From an uncultured Shewanella sp. (GTDB lineage: Bacteria > Pseudomonadota > Gammaproteobacteria > Enterobacterales > Shewanellaceae), in NCBI RefSeq assembly GCF_947501225.1, contig NZ_CANMUW010000017.1, forward strand, positions 16,325-80,324: a stretch of 64,000 bases of DNA, in the 5' to 3' direction. The notes beneath the pieces are model-generated. The model was not told the DNA's origin and searched no databases. It saw only the letters and a program-made list of their open reading frames with translations. The translations under genes were made by a program, and so were the position numbers. Numbering within the stretch: the stretch's first letter is position 1; each line of letters begins with the position of its first letter. Positions 43,538 to 53,117 of this stretch are shown here, piece after piece.

Positions 43538-45241
43538 TTAATCTCCCAGCTTTGCGGTCACACCACTTTCATCTGATTTGGCCGCTCGCAGTGAATGAAA
43601 CTCGGTTCCCCGGTAGTAACCGGGCCAATCGGCGTTGTTAGCAAGCATTTCTGCCGCATGGTAATAGACGGCGATATCTTCGAGGGCACCGCTAAGGTCC
43701 CAATCATCGCGGTATTCATCACAGGTGTTGTGGTAACAGCCTTTCATTATCTCTTTCATCTTGGCTTTATACTCTCTGGTGGGCTCATCGACAGGCTGAC
43801 TGCCTCCGCCTGCAAATACCGCAGGTACCCCTTTCTGAGCGAAGCTGAAGTGATCCGAGCGGAAAAAACCACCCGATTCAGGGCGTCGCTCAGCTATTGC
43901 TACTCTTTTTTGAGGTTTCAAGGCTGCAATAAGGTACTGCTCTAATTCAGACTTTCCTTTGCCAATAATGGTGTAATCACTGGTTCTGCCATAGATATTA
44001 GTGCTATCGAGGTTGAATACGGCCACTGATTTGTCGATAGGGTAGATGGGGTTCGCCGCATAGTGTCGAGAGCCGAGCAGTCCCTGCTCCTCGCCGGTTG
44101 TGGCTATGAAGGTGAGGGAGCGCTTCGATGGGTTACCAATCTTGGCCTGCTTCGCAAACTGGCGGGCGATGGCAAGAATACCTGCGGTCCCCGAGGCATT
44201 ATCGAGTGCGCCATTATAGATCTTATCCTCACTCCTGCTCTCATCGACGCCTATGTGGTCCCAGTGGGCGGTAAACAGGATATGCTCGTCTGCAGACTCC
44301 ACGCCGGGCAGGGTAGCGACAACATTGTAGCTGTTGGCATATTCTGCACTGTTGGCAAATTGAATATCGGCGTTCTGCTTAAGTGGCAGGTTAACAGGGC
44401 TGTTTGCCGCTCGATCGCTGAGATTCTTTAAGGATATTCCGGCTCTGTCGAACAGCTCGGTTGCCGCATTAAGGGTTATCCAGCCTTCTACCTGAACCCG
44501 CTCTGCCTGTGTTTCTTTACTTTGGACAAGATCTTGTTGCGCGCCGGTCCAGCTGTTTTCAACCACTGACCAGGGGTAGGATGCGGGGGCCGTGTCATGA
44601 ATGATGATGGCACCCAGAGCACCTTGTCTGCTGGCTTCCAGGTACTTATAGTCCCATCTGCCGTAGTAGGTCATCGCCCTGCCGTTAAACAAGCCCGACT
44701 CCGGTCTGGCAAAGCCAGGATCGTTAACCAACATGACGGCTATCTTGCCTGTCATGTCGATATCCTGATAGTCATTCCAGTCATACTCCGGGGCGTTAAT
44801 GCCATAACCGACAAACACCAGTGGGGCATCTTTAATATCGACACCGCCATTGTCATGACGACTACCCAGTACGATATCTTCACGGTACTTAAGCTTAAGT
44901 CCGGCAAGGTTAACCGCTTGCGCATCCGATGCGGTGTAACTGACCATAGGCACGGCTTGCAGGTACTCGCCCTGGTTAGCGCCGGTTAAGCCCATCGCCT
45001 TAAAGGCCTGAGTCAGGTGATCCAGCGTGAGCTTCTCGCCGCGGGTGGTAGGCGCGCGGCCTTCAAATTCATCAGAGGAGAGGGTCTTAATATCTTCACG
45101 AAATTGGGTTTCATCGAAGCTGACCTGAGTTATTTCTGTCGAATCGGCTTGTGGCTCGATCTCAGACTTGATTGTTTGGCTGGGGTGTTGGCTACATGCA
45201 CTGAGCAGTGCAAGCAGCGATAACGGAAGCAGTAATCGCAT
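43538..45241 (-). CDS. M28 family zinc peptidase lipoprotein
   Basis: A 567-residue exported metallopeptidase. The signal ends in the lipobox LLSACS. A PA-domain-like insertion covers the middle (VFVGYGINAPEYDWNDYQ, VMLVNDPGFA), and the M28 catalytic block follows: HWDHIG, NGALDNASGTAGILAIA, TGEEQGLLGSRHY and, near the end, HFSFAQKGVPAVFAGG with the zinc-binding His. Expected to act as an aminopeptidase in the periplasm or on the surface. I chose the start MRLLLPL at 45241 with AGGAC upstream; the open frame goes 24 codons further. A single transcription unit with its own terminator. Confidence 0.9.
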   Translation of the reverse strand: MRLLLPLSLLALLSACSQHPSQTIKSEIEPQADSTEITQVSFDETQFREDIKTLSSDEFEGRAPTTRGEKLTLDHLTQAFKAMGLTGANQGEYLQAVPMVSYTASDAQAVNLAGLKLKYREDIVLGSRHDNGGVDIKDAPLVFVGYGINAPEYDWNDYQDIDMTGKIAVMLVNDPGFARPESGLFNGRAMTYYGRWDYKYLEASRQGALGAIIIHDTAPASYPWSVVENSWTGAQQDLVQSKETQAERVQVEGWITLNAATELFDRAGISLKNLSDRAANSPVNLPLKQNADIQFANSAEYANSYNVVATLPGVESADEHILFTAHWDHIGVDESRSEDKIYNGALDNASGTAGILAIARQFAKQAKIGNPSKRSLTFIATTGEEQGLLGSRHYAANPIYPIDKSVAVFNLDSTNIYGRTSDYTIIGKGKSELEQYLIAALKPQKRVAIAERRPESGGFFRSDHFSFAQKGVPAVFAGGGSQPVDEPTREYKAKMKEIMKGCYHNTCDEYRDDWDLSGALEDIAVYYHAAEMLANNADWPGYYRGTEFHSLRAAKSDESGVTAKLGD

Positions 45242-45320
45242 TATGGGTCCTGTTATTATTGTTATTTTGTTAGTTGTGGCTCGAAATGAGTGCTCAACAA
45301 TATCGGCGGACATGATGAAG

Positions 45321-45348
45321 GAAAAAAGCCCGCTTTGACAAGTGGGCT
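45321..45348 (-). terminator. Terminator of the small membrane protein gene
   Basis: Nearly perfect AGCCCGCTT/AAGTGGGCT stem with an A6 run at 45322-45327 that becomes T6 on the minus strand. Confidence 0.8.
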
Positions 45349-45377
45349 ACGACAGAAAAGTGTTACCTTGTGTTGCA

Positions 45378-45569
45378 TTAATGAGGCTGAATAGCTGCTT
45401 TGAAGTTACCTCTTATGGTAAGTAATACCAGTCCGATACAGGCAAAGAGCGTACCGCAAACCAACGCAGGTAACTCTACTGCTGACTGGGTGGCATACTT
45501 GAGAGAGAAAAAAATAACGACTGAGCACGCTGACCAGAAGAAGCCAAATCTGGATGCAGAATTCTCCAT
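45378..45569 (-). CDS. Small two-helix membrane protein
   Basis: A 63-residue protein with two hydrophobic segments (FFWSACSVVIFFSL and LVCGTLFACIGLVLLTI). No family is recognised. The ATG at 45569 has AGAGGT five bases upstream; a longer frame exists but has no ribosome site. Coding is supported by the placement of a good terminator just downstream and by the pattern of paired membrane segments. Confidence 0.55.
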   Translation of the reverse strand: MENSASRFGFFWSACSVVIFFSLKYATQSAVELPALVCGTLFACIGLVLLTIRGNFKAAIQPH

Positions 45570-45725
45570 AAATACCTCTGATTTTTGAATATATCCAGAT
45601 GTTACAAGTGTATCCATAACCAAACATCAGTAAGAGTCTTAGTGATTGTAGCGCTTTCATTTCAGAACCGCTCAAAGGTAGAGCTTTTCCTGATGTGATT
45701 CTGTTTATTGCCATCATAGAATGAT

Positions 45726-45754
45726 AAAAGCCCAAACTCGTTGAGTTTAGGCTT
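45726..45754 (-). terminator. Terminator of the serine hydrolase gene
   Basis: AAGCC-AAACTC/GAGTTT-GGCTT hairpin followed on the minus strand by TTTTA. Confidence 0.75.
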
Positions 45755-45801
45755 AACTGTTGCCACCTTAAAAATGACTCGTTAAGAGTGGTTCAGCTGC
45801 A

Positions 45802-47175
45802 TCACTTATCCAGATGGTCGAAGATAGTAAAGATGGTATCCAGCATATATAGCGACACCATCTGTAATCCCGATGGCTGGCGGTATGCACCGGTGATCGC
45901 GACGATATTGCCGGTTTTATGATCGAACGCCGAGTACTGGCCGTTAACACCTATCATGGTCGAGACTGTGCGGCCGGTTACCGGGTGCGTCGCCGTTCTC
46001 CACTGATTTTTGTAAAACGCGGTCGGGAAGATACCATGTTCATAGGAGACCTTATCCCACGCTTCCTTTACGACCTCATCGCCGTTAACGATCTGCTCTA
46101 TATAGGCCTTGGGTATTACCTGATCGCCTTTATAGTTCTTGCCGCCGTTGACCATCAACCACGAGCCTATTGCAAAGTCACGGACGGTAGCGTTCATCGA
46201 GCCGGAAGCCGCACTTTCCTGTACCTGATTGACATACAGGGTGGCCTCAGAGTTAAAGCCGCCTTTCGACCAAAGGTATTTGTCGAAGAATTCGGCTAAC
46301 GTCAGGCCGGAGCTGCGCACTATGGCTGTGCCCAGAACCTCAGTGTTGAGATCTTTATATTCATACGCAAACCCCGGCTCAAATTTGGGCTCTATCTGTG
46401 CAGCAAATGCCTTGAGGTAATCGCTGAAGGTCTCCAGGTCGCCCAAGGCATCGGGCTTAGGTACCAGCTTACCCTCCTTATTGATCACCAAGCCGTTGTA
46501 GCCAACCACTGAGGGCATTGAGCTGTCCCATGAGCCGGATGTTCCGGCGCCGAAATCTCCCCAGTGGTAACCTTCACGGTTTGCTGGCAGGTCGATGATA
46601 CCCGCATTCATGTCGGCAAAGTTTTGCAGAGGTATGCTTTCCCATTTAGTCCCTTTGAACTCAGGAATATACTTCCCGACGGGGTCGGTGAGTTTTAACA
46701 TCCCCTTCTCCTGAGCGATAAACAGCGCCATAGAGGTGAATGACTTATGTGCCGACATCAGGTGGTTCTTGGTCTCTTTGTCGGTACCGTTCCAGTAATC
46801 CTCGGCGAGGATCTCGCCTTTTTTGTTCATGACGACATAGTTTTGGATAGAGGCTCTGTCACGCATTACATCATAGAGGCTGATCTTCTTGCCTGGCACC
46901 ACATCATCGATATATATCGATGACACATCTAAGCCGCCAACGACTTTCATCGGCATCTTATCAACTGGCGCCGATATTACCGCATGGTGGTGGTAAAGGT
47001 GTGAATCGGCCATGGTAAATTGAGTGAGTCTTGCTTCCTCCCAATTCCCGACACCGGCGCCATAGGCATTAAGATTAGCTTCCATCTGAGCGTTGGGCTC
47101 ATGGTAAGTCACGGTTGCGTTAGCCCCGAAGGCAGCAGTAAGCGCGAGTGATAGTGCGATGATTGATTTTTTCAT
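45802..47175 (-). CDS. Periplasmic serine hydrolase (beta-lactamase class C family)
   Basis: A 457-residue secreted enzyme with a signal peptide (MKKSIIALSLALTAAFGANA). The serine-active-site tetrad pattern SAHK (SxxK) occurs at about residues 141-144 (LMSAHKSFTS), with downstream YEYKDLNTEVLG and, near the end, MIGVNGQYSAFDHKTGNIVA. These are features of penicillin-binding-protein-like esterases rather than true beta-lactamases. The substrate is unknown. Single gene. Confidence 0.85.
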   Translation of the reverse strand: MKKSIIALSLALTAAFGANATVTYHEPNAQMEANLNAYGAGVGNWEEARLTQFTMADSHLYHHHAVISAPVDKMPMKVVGGLDVSSIYIDDVVPGKKISLYDVMRDRASIQNYVVMNKKGEILAEDYWNGTDKETKNHLMSAHKSFTSMALFIAQEKGMLKLTDPVGKYIPEFKGTKWESIPLQNFADMNAGIIDLPANREGYHWGDFGAGTSGSWDSSMPSVVGYNGLVINKEGKLVPKPDALGDLETFSDYLKAFAAQIEPKFEPGFAYEYKDLNTEVLGTAIVRSSGLTLAEFFDKYLWSKGGFNSEATLYVNQVQESAASGSMNATVRDFAIGSWLMVNGGKNYKGDQVIPKAYIEQIVNGDEVVKEAWDKVSYEHGIFPTAFYKNQWRTATHPVTGRTVSTMIGVNGQYSAFDHKTGNIVAITGAYRQPSGLQMVSLYMLDTIFTIFDHLDK

Positions 47176-47432
47176 TGTCTCTGTTCCTGATAGATGGTTA
47201 TAAAGTTTTGCTGATTGCGCTGCTCTATAACCTTCAACAGGCTGCGAACGATGAACCCATTTCGAGTAGTTGTGTTATGCCGGATATCTTCACTTTGTCT
47301 CCTTTTCACCGTGAACTAGTGGTTGCTTCATCGGTACCTATGGCTACCTGATTGCCGATATGGCTACTATCATGGAAAAATTGTTACTAAGCATCATTAA
47401 GGTGTTTAGTTACTCGTGATATGTAATAGGCC

Positions 47433-47918
47433 TCATTCGATTAACCTGACAACCAGGTTAGCTTCGAAGGGGTCTATGTTGAGCTCATGGCAGTGATCCA
47501 CAAGGTAACGTTTAGAGTCATGAAAGTGGTAATTGAAGTATTGAGACAGGCGCTTGTCCTCCATCTCATACATCTTGGTCGCCCAGTGGTTGAGTACCAG
47601 AAGACTGATATAGGCACCGAATGCTCTGGGACTGAGCACAGTATCGATATATTTGCTGCTTATCTGATATTGATTATTTGTGCTGGGGAAGATTAGAAAG
47701 TTGTAGCCGTGATCGACCAGGCTGAGCCATTTCGCATCTGAGTCATGGCTGCTGGAATGGCTGGCGAACTCATTGAAGCTGTTGATGAGTCTCAGTGTCA
47801 TCATACCCGGTAGTGCATCTTTAAACTTTGAAAACATATCTTTGCTAATGCTCCTGATACCAATTGGTATAAGCCATAAATATGAGGCCAGAATAGGGGG
47901 AGAGTTAATTTCAGGCAT
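47433..47918 (-). CDS. Small protein resembling KlcA antirestriction proteins
   Basis: A 161-residue protein. A pattern of a short N-terminal LIPIGIRSI...F..AL.GMMTLR, then DHGYNFLIFPSTNNQYQIS, then a helical end with LSPRAFGAYISLLVLNHWA and YFNYHFHDSKRYLVDHCHEL resembles KlcA-type antirestriction proteins, which mimic DNA to block type I restriction. The match is by eye and remote; true KlcA usually sits on plasmids. A perfect 14-bp palindrome (ATACCAATTGGTAT, 47855-47868) lies inside its 5' end. The start at 47918 follows AAGAGC; a GTG one codon earlier is possible. Confidence 0.4.
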   Translation of the reverse strand: MPEINSPPILASYLWLIPIGIRSISKDMFSKFKDALPGMMTLRLINSFNEFASHSSSHDSDAKWLSLVDHGYNFLIFPSTNNQYQISSKYIDTVLSPRAFGAYISLLVLNHWATKMYEMEDKRLSQYFNYHFHDSKRYLVDHCHELNIDPFEANLVVRLIE

Positions 47919-47968
47919 CACTATTGCTCTTAGTATTAGCTAAAGGGCTGGCTTAGAGGGCGCAGATA

Positions 47969-48004
47969 AAAAAAAGACCTGAGATTATGAATCTCAGGTC
48001 TTTT
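47969..48004 (-). terminator. purN terminator
   Basis: Stem AGACCTGAGATT/AATCTCAGGTCT with an A-run on the plus strand, giving a T-run for the minus transcript; it closes purM-purN. Confidence 0.85.
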
Positions 48005-48037
48005 GATAGAAAGCTTTAACACTGACAAGCTTGAATG

Positions 48038-48682
48038 CTAATCAGCGGCATAACCCGCAGCACCGAGACGGAGATCGTCGAGGTAAGCACCGCCATCTTC
48101 CATCTTCAGTCTGCCCTGGCTAAACCACTTTACGACCATAGGAAATATTGCATGTTCCTGCTGATGTACCCTTTCAGTCAAGGTTTCAGCCGTATCTTCA
48201 TCGTAAACCGGCACTTTAGCCTGCAAGATAACGGGACCCGAATCGAGCTTTGGTGTCACAAAGTGCACACTGGCTCCGTGTTCCTTCTCTTTGGCATCAA
48301 TGGCACGTTGATGGGTGTGTAACCCGGGGTATTTAGGCAGAAGGGAGGGATGAATGTTGATCATCATCCCCTCGTAGCCTTGTACGAACTCGTCGGTAAG
48401 GATCCGCATGAAGCCAGCTAAAACGATCAGATCGGGCTGGTATTTAGCTATTGCCTTATTTAAGCGAGCGTCGTATTCAGAGCGAGTTTCATCTTTATGA
48501 GCAATCACACAACTGGTATCGATCTCATTTTGGTGGGCGCGGATAAGACCGTAAGCATCAGATTTATTGCTGATAACGCCAACCACATCGGCCTCCAGGT
48601 TATCATCACACCCATCGATAATGGCTTGCAGATTACTGCCATTACCTGAGATTAATACTAATACGCGACAGCTTTTGGACAT
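48038..48682 (-). CDS. purN: Phosphoribosylglycinamide formyltransferase
   Basis: Third step of purine synthesis: formyl transfer from 10-formyl-tetrahydrofolate to GAR. The 214 residues show the typical start VLISGNGSNLQAIID, LAGFMRILTDEFV, NIHPSLLPKYPGLHTH with the catalytic Asn-His, and a downstream catalytic Asp region (HFVTPKLDSGPVI). Encoded directly downstream of purM with a one-base overlap, as in many gammaproteobacteria; the terminator follows. Confidence 0.97.
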   Translation of the reverse strand: MSKSCRVLVLISGNGSNLQAIIDGCDDNLEADVVGVISNKSDAYGLIRAHQNEIDTSCVIAHKDETRSEYDARLNKAIAKYQPDLIVLAGFMRILTDEFVQGYEGMMINIHPSLLPKYPGLHTHQRAIDAKEKEHGASVHFVTPKLDSGPVILQAKVPVYDEDTAETLTERVHQQEHAIFPMVVKWFSQGRLKMEDGGAYLDDLRLGAAGYAAD

Positions 48683-49719
48683 TAAAGGATCTCCACCTGC
48701 TCTTCATCGCCATTGCGCTTGGCAATATCACCGATTAACCAGGCTTGTTCGCCCTCGGCGTTGAGCAGTGTTAGTGCAGCATCAACCTTGTCGCTGGGCA
48801 GGGCTACAACCATGCCTACGCCGCAGTTGAATGTGCGGTACATTTCAAATTCAGCAATGTTACCGTTTTCCATTAACCAGTTGAAAACGGTAGGCCATTG
48901 CCATGAGTCGCCTTTGATAACGGCTTTACAATCTTGTGGAAGCACGCGAGGAATGTTTTCCCAGAACCCTCCACCGGTAATATGGGCCATTGCATGAACA
49001 TCAGATTGTTCGAGTAGCTTTAATAGCGACTTAACATAGATTTTTGTGGGTTCAAGCAGATGGTCAATCAGCGGCTTACCTTCGAGGTTCAGTTGAGGAT
49101 CAGCTTCGCTGACTTCCAGCACTTTACGAATGAGCGAGAAGCCATTTGAGTGAGGACCACTCGATGCCAGTGCGATGAGTGAGTCACCGGCAACGACTTT
49201 AGAGCCGTCGATAACTTCATCTTTTTCCACGACGCCGACACAGAAGCCTGCCAGGTCGTAGTCTTCACCTTCGTACATGCCAGGCATTTCGGCAGTTTCG
49301 CCGCCAATAAGGGCACAACCGGATTGTACACAACCCTCGGCAATGCCTTTAACGACAGAGGTCGCTACATCAACATCAAGTTTACCGGTTGCATAGTAAT
49401 CAAGGAAGAAGAGTGGCTCAGCGCCTGACACGATTAAATCGTTTGAGCACATAGCTACCAGGTCAACCCCTACGCTGTCATGCTTCTTATAGTCGATGGC
49501 TAACCTGAGTTTAGTTCCGACACCATCGGTGCCTGAGACAAGAACCGGGTGTTTGTACTTAGTTGGCAACTCACAAAGGGCACCAAATCCACCTAGGTTG
49601 CCCATAACTTCTGGACGGTGGGTACGTTTCACTGCAGTTTTAATATTATCAACAAGTGCATTACCGGCATCGATATCGACACCTGCATCTTTATAGCTCA
49701 GTTGGGTAGGAGTGCTCAC
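48682..49719 (-). CDS. purM: Phosphoribosylformylglycinamidine cyclo-ligase
   Basis: Fifth step of purine synthesis, forming AIR from FGAM with ATP. The 345 residues include [54 protein letters not shown] and [11 protein letters not shown], with [16 protein letters not shown] near the end, as in PurM. It forms an operon with purN (one-base overlap) and is divergent from upp across a 218-base control region. Confidence 0.97.
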   Translation of the reverse strand: MSTPTQLSYKDAGVDIDAGNALVDNIKTAVKRTHRPEVMGNLGGFGALCELPTKYKHPVLVSGTDGVGTKLRLAIDYKKHDSVGVDLVAMCSNDLIVSGAEPLFFLDYYATGKLDVDVATSVVKGIAEGCVQSGCALIGGETAEMPGMYEGEDYDLAGFCVGVVEKDEVIDGSKVVAGDSLIALASSGPHSNGFSLIRKVLEVSEADPQLNLEGKPLIDHLLEPTKIYVKSLLKLLEQSDVHAMAHITGGGFWENIPRVLPQDCKAVIKGDSWQWPTVFNWLMENGNIAEFEMYRTFNCGVGMVVALPSDKVDAALTLLNAEGEQAWLIGDIAKRNGDEEQVEIL

Positions 49720-49937
49720 GAAGATCCTCTCGGGTACGGTACAGTATAGTTATTGGATTTTATGCGGCGCTATTCTAACAGTTTGTGAGAGGGCTCGAAA
49801 GCTAAGTTTTTCATATATAGAACAGACATTGGTCACGATTTATAGTGTTTTTGAAACTTTATGTTTTCCATTTTGGACAAATCATCTAAAATCGTATGAA
49901 TTTGCTTGTTATATACGTCAAAAATCAGGAGAAGAAG

Positions 49938-50564
49938 ATGAAAGTTGTTGAGGTTAAACATCCTTTAGTACGCCATAAAATTGGACTAATGCGTGCGGGA
50001 GATATCAGCACTAAACGTTTCCGTGAGTTAGCCGCTGAGGTTGGAAGTTTATTGACCTACGAAGCAACTGCTGATTTTGAGACAGAAGTTGTGACCATCG
50101 ATGGTTGGAATGGTCCTGTTGAGATTGATCAAATCAAGGGCAAGAAAGTAACTGTAGTACCTATTCTGCGTGCAGGTCTTGGTATGATGGATGGTGTTCT
50201 GGAGAACATTCCAAGTGCACGTATCTCGGTTGTTGGCATGTACCGTGATGAAGAGACGCTTGAGCCTGTGCCATATTTCGAGAAGCTTGCAAGTGATATG
50301 GATTCGCGTATTGCTCTGGTTGTTGACCCAATGCTTGCAACCGGTGGTTCAATGATTTCGACTATCGATCTTCTTAAAGAGCGTGGTTGTACTGAGATTA
50401 AGGCGCTTGTCCTAGTTGCTGCTCCGGAAGGGGTTGAGGCACTGCAAAAGGCGCATCCTGATGTGGACCTATATACAGCTTCAATAGACAAGTGTCTAAA
50501 TGAGCAGGGATATATTCTTCCGGGTCTTGGTGATGCGGGCGATAAGATCTTCGGTACTAAATAA
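49938..50564 (+). CDS. upp: Uracil phosphoribosyltransferase
   Basis: Pyrimidine salvage: converts uracil and PRPP to UMP. The 208 residues contain the PRPP-binding [19 protein letters not shown] and [13 protein letters not shown], and the C-terminal [17 protein letters not shown], identical in kind to E. coli Upp. The ATG at 49938 has AGGAGAAG upstream; the frame upstream of it is not coding. Divergent from purM; terminator follows. Confidence 0.97.
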   Translation: MKVVEVKHPLVRHKIGLMRAGDISTKRFRELAAEVGSLLTYEATADFETEVVTIDGWNGPVEIDQIKGKKVTVVPILRAGLGMMDGVLENIPSARISVVGMYRDEETLEPVPYFEKLASDMDSRIALVVDPMLATGGSMISTIDLLKERGCTEIKALVLVAAPEGVEALQKAHPDVDLYTASIDKCLNEQGYILPGLGDAGDKIFGTK

Positions 50565-50594
50565 AGACGTTATCGAAACAGTGTTTCGTTAATT

Positions 50595-50622
50595 AAAAAA
50601 GGAGCCAATCGGCTCCTTTTTT
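50595..50622. terminator. upp terminator (bidirectional)
   Basis: GGAGCC/GGCTCC stem with AATC loop, A6 before and T6 after; it could also end the convergent antiporter transcript. Confidence 0.85.
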
Positions 50623-50634
50623 ATTTTACTCTTG

Positions 50635-50683
50635 CTGGCACCTGGCACCTGGCACCTGGCACCTGGCACCTGGCACCTGGCAC
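50635..50683. repeat. Tandem heptanucleotide repeat (CTGGCAC)7
   Basis: Seven perfect copies of CTGGCAC fill 50635-50683, between the upp terminator and the antiporter stop codon (50690-50692). The perfect copies suggest a recently active slippage site. Confidence 0.95.
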
Positions 50684-50689
50684 CTTAAC

Positions 50690-52009
50690 TTATAACACCA
50701 TAGCCGCAATCCAGCCAAACACCAGCAGAGGAATGTTGTAGTGGATGAATGTTGGGATCACACTGTCTCTGATGTGATCGTGCTGTCCATCGGCATTGAG
50801 GCCGGCCGTTGGGCCTAAGGTTGAGTCTGAAGCCGGTGAGCCCGCATCACCCAGTGCCGCCGCAGTACCGACCAGTGCGATAGTAGCCGTTACCGAGAAG
50901 CCAAAGCTGATGGCTAATGGTACGTAGATGGTTGCGATAATCGGAATGGTAGAAAATGATGAACCGATCCCCATGGTGATAAGCAAACCAACCAGCAGCA
51001 TAAGGAAGGCCGCAAGGGCCTTGTTGTCGCCAATAATTTCACTCAAGGAGCTGACCAGGCTTCCTACATCGCCGGTCTCTTTAACCACTGCGGCGAAGCC
51101 TGCGGCAGAGATCATGATAAAGCCGATGTTAGCCATCATTCTTACGCCTTGGGTAAAGACATCCTGATCCGCAACATGTTTGAGTGCGCCGGAGAAGCTG
51201 AAGATGATAAAACCAATCAGAGCACCGAAAATCATCGAGCCTGTGATCAGTTGTACTGCGAGTGTTGAAACTATGGCAACCGCAGCAATGGCGATGTTGC
51301 GGGTATTGACACCCTCTTCGGGTTCGGCGGCTAAAATAAGCTCCTCTTCATAGTCACGTGGCTTACGGTATGAGAAGAATACCGCTATCAATAAACCTGT
51401 GATCATACCGAGAGCCGGGATCAACATGGCTGTCGGGATCTGCTCGCGCACGGCGTGAAGGTTATTGCTGTTAAGGTTCGCCAGTAAGATGTCATTGAGG
51501 AATATGCCACCGAAGCCTACGGGTAAAATCATGTAAGTGGTTACCAGTCCGAAGGTGAGTACACAAGCCACCAATCTACGATCGAGTTTCAGCTTGGCCA
51601 TCACATGAAGCAGCGGCGGGATCAGAATAGGGATGAATGCGATATGGATAGGCAGCAGGTTTTGCGACGACACCGCCATCGCGAGAATGGATATCAACAG
51701 CATCCAGCGTACACGGTTCATGTTAGTCGAGTTATGATTCTTTCCAAGCGCTGAGATAACCTTATTAGAGATAAGTGTTGTTAAGCCTGAGTGAGACAGC
51801 GCGACGGCAAAAGCACCGAGCAGGGCGTAGCTTAGCGCAATTTGAGCGCCGCCACCCAGGCCGGTGTTGAATGCATCTACAGTTTGCTGGAGATCCATCC
51901 CCCCCACAAGACCTGCGATAAGTGCACTTATGGTGAGTGCTATAACAACATTTACCCTGGCTAAGCTCAGACCCAGCATAAGGCAAACCGCGACGACTAC
52001 TGCGTTCAT
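50690..52009 (-). CDS. Na+/H+ antiporter family protein (NhaC-like)
   Basis: A 439-residue inner-membrane protein with about eleven to twelve helices of the Na+/H+ antiporter (NhaC/ArsB-like) superfamily. Its [20 protein letters not shown] and [31 protein letters not shown] motifs occur in the C-terminal half; the latter is typical of the NhaC-like branch (Na_H_antiport_2). The precise substrate is not proven; such transporters may also move amino acids or organic acids. The (CTGGCAC)7 repeat lies seven bases after its stop codon. Confidence 0.87.
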   Translation of the reverse strand: MNAVVVAVCLMLGLSLARVNVVIALTISALIAGLVGGMDLQQTVDAFNTGLGGGAQIALSYALLGAFAVALSHSGLTTLISNKVISALGKNHNSTNMNRVRWMLLISILAMAVSSQNLLPIHIAFIPILIPPLLHVMAKLKLDRRLVACVLTFGLVTTYMILPVGFGGIFLNDILLANLNSNNLHAVREQIPTAMLIPALGMITGLLIAVFFSYRKPRDYEEELILAAEPEEGVNTRNIAIAAVAIVSTLAVQLITGSMIFGALIGFIIFSFSGALKHVADQDVFTQGVRMMANIGFIMISAAGFAAVVKETGDVGSLVSSLSEIIGDNKALAAFLMLLVGLLITMGIGSSFSTIPIIATIYVPLAISFGFSVTATIALVGTAAALGDAGSPASDSTLGPTAGLNADGQHDHIRDSVIPTFIHYNIPLLVFGWIAAMVL

Positions 52010-52238
52010 ATCAATAAATTCTTTATTACCGTTAGATTGAGCGCCATTTTTGCCTGCCAGAGCAGGCTTGTCCAGTATAGAGAGGATTTATCTGATAAAA
52101 GTTCGGTTATGTTAACCCGGTGTGGAAAATAGTGAGGCGAACTGTGAAAAACATCAAATAAAGTAGGGTCATTAAGGGCAGATATTATACGCCGAGATGA
52201 ATAATCTTTTAAAAAAGGTGATATTGCTCTCAAATTGC
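52010..52238. other. Divergent promoter region antiporter/peroxiredoxin
   Basis: Gene-free stretch between the antiporter (minus) and the peroxiredoxin (plus) genes. AT-rich with no ORF that I would support. Confidence 0.3.
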
Positions 52239-52266
52239 TTGTGCCCGTCTAAACACTGCCTATAAT
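52239..52266 (+). promoter_or_regulatory. Sigma-70-like promoter of the peroxiredoxin gene
   Basis: TTGTGC (52239-52244), a 16-base spacer and a perfect TATAAT (52261-52266), about 53 bases before the ATG. Confidence 0.5.
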
Positions 52267-52319
52267 GCCATAAGATATAAACGAAAAACGTTTTTTCAAT
52301 CCATAGATGGAGATATAAA

Positions 52320-52925
52320 ATGAGCGTATTAGTAGGCCGTCCGGCACCTGACTTCACTGCTGCAGCTGTACTTGGTAATGGCGAAATCGTCGATAGCTTT
52401 AACCTTAGCGAAGCGATTAAAGGCAAGCCAACGGTAGTTTTTTTCTACCCACTTGATTTCACTTTCGTTTGTCCATCTGAACTGATTGCATTCGATCACC
52501 GTATTGAAGAGTTCAAGAAGCGCGGTGTAGAGGTGATCGGTGTATCTATCGACTCTCAGTTTACCCATAATGCATGGCGTAACACACCTGTTGCCGAAGG
52601 CGGTATCGGTCCTGTTCAGTACACACTTGTTGCCGACGTTAAGCATGAGATCTGTAAGGCCTATGATGTTGAGCATCCTGAAGCGGGCGTTGCTTTCCGT
52701 GGTTCATTCCTTATCGACAAAGAAGGTATGGTTCGTCACCAGGTGGTTAACGACCTTCCACTGGGCCGTAACGTCGATGAGATGCTACGTATGATCGATG
52801 CACTTCAGTTCCACGAAGAGCACGGTGATGTATGTCCTGCCGGCTGGGAGAAGGGTGACAAAGGTATGGATGCCAGCCCTGAAGGTGTAGCTTCTTACCT
52901 GAATGATAACGCTGACGATCTGTAA
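52320..52925 (+). CDS. 2-Cys peroxiredoxin (AhpC/Tsa type)
   Basis: A thiol peroxidase of 201 residues reducing hydrogen peroxide and organic hydroperoxides. The peroxidatic Cys sits in FYPLDFTFVCPSE (about residues 42-54) and the resolving Cys in HGDVCPAGW (about 167-175), so it is a typical 2-Cys enzyme of the AhpC/Prx1 group. No AhpF gene is adjacent, so reduction probably relies on thioredoxin or a distant partner. A perfect -10 box lies upstream. Confidence 0.95.
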   Translation: MSVLVGRPAPDFTAAAVLGNGEIVDSFNLSEAIKGKPTVVFFYPLDFTFVCPSELIAFDHRIEEFKKRGVEVIGVSIDSQFTHNAWRNTPVAEGGIGPVQYTLVADVKHEICKAYDVEHPEAGVAFRGSFLIDKEGMVRHQVVNDLPLGRNVDEMLRMIDALQFHEEHGDVCPAGWEKGDKGMDASPEGVASYLNDNADDL

Positions 52926-52966
52926 TTTATTGATTTTAAATCAGTAATTATTTTTTGATTGTTATA

Positions 52967-52998
52967 GGGCCAGTTGTGTTACGCAGCTGGCTTTTTTT
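52967..52998 (+). terminator. Peroxiredoxin terminator
   Basis: GCCAG/CTGGC hairpin followed by seven T, about 45 bases after the stop codon. Confidence 0.75.
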
Positions 52999-53117
52999 GT
53001 TTTTCTCCTCCAGTTTTAATCCGGTTTATATGATGACATCCCTCTGAGTAATCGCCGCTACTAAGCTTGATCAAATGCGCTGTGGCACTTATTCTTTCTA
53101 TAGCGAAGGAGGTGTTT

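Noticed and set aside
45406-45735. Minus-strand 109-codon frame overlapping the small membrane protein gene
   Set aside because: The overlapping shorter frame has a good ribosome site and paired membrane helices, whereas this one has neither.
50635-50683. CRISPR array or sigma-54 -24 elements (TGGCAC) in the CTGGCAC repeats
   Set aside because: Unit is only 7 bp with no spacers, and no -12 TGC element lies at the required distance.
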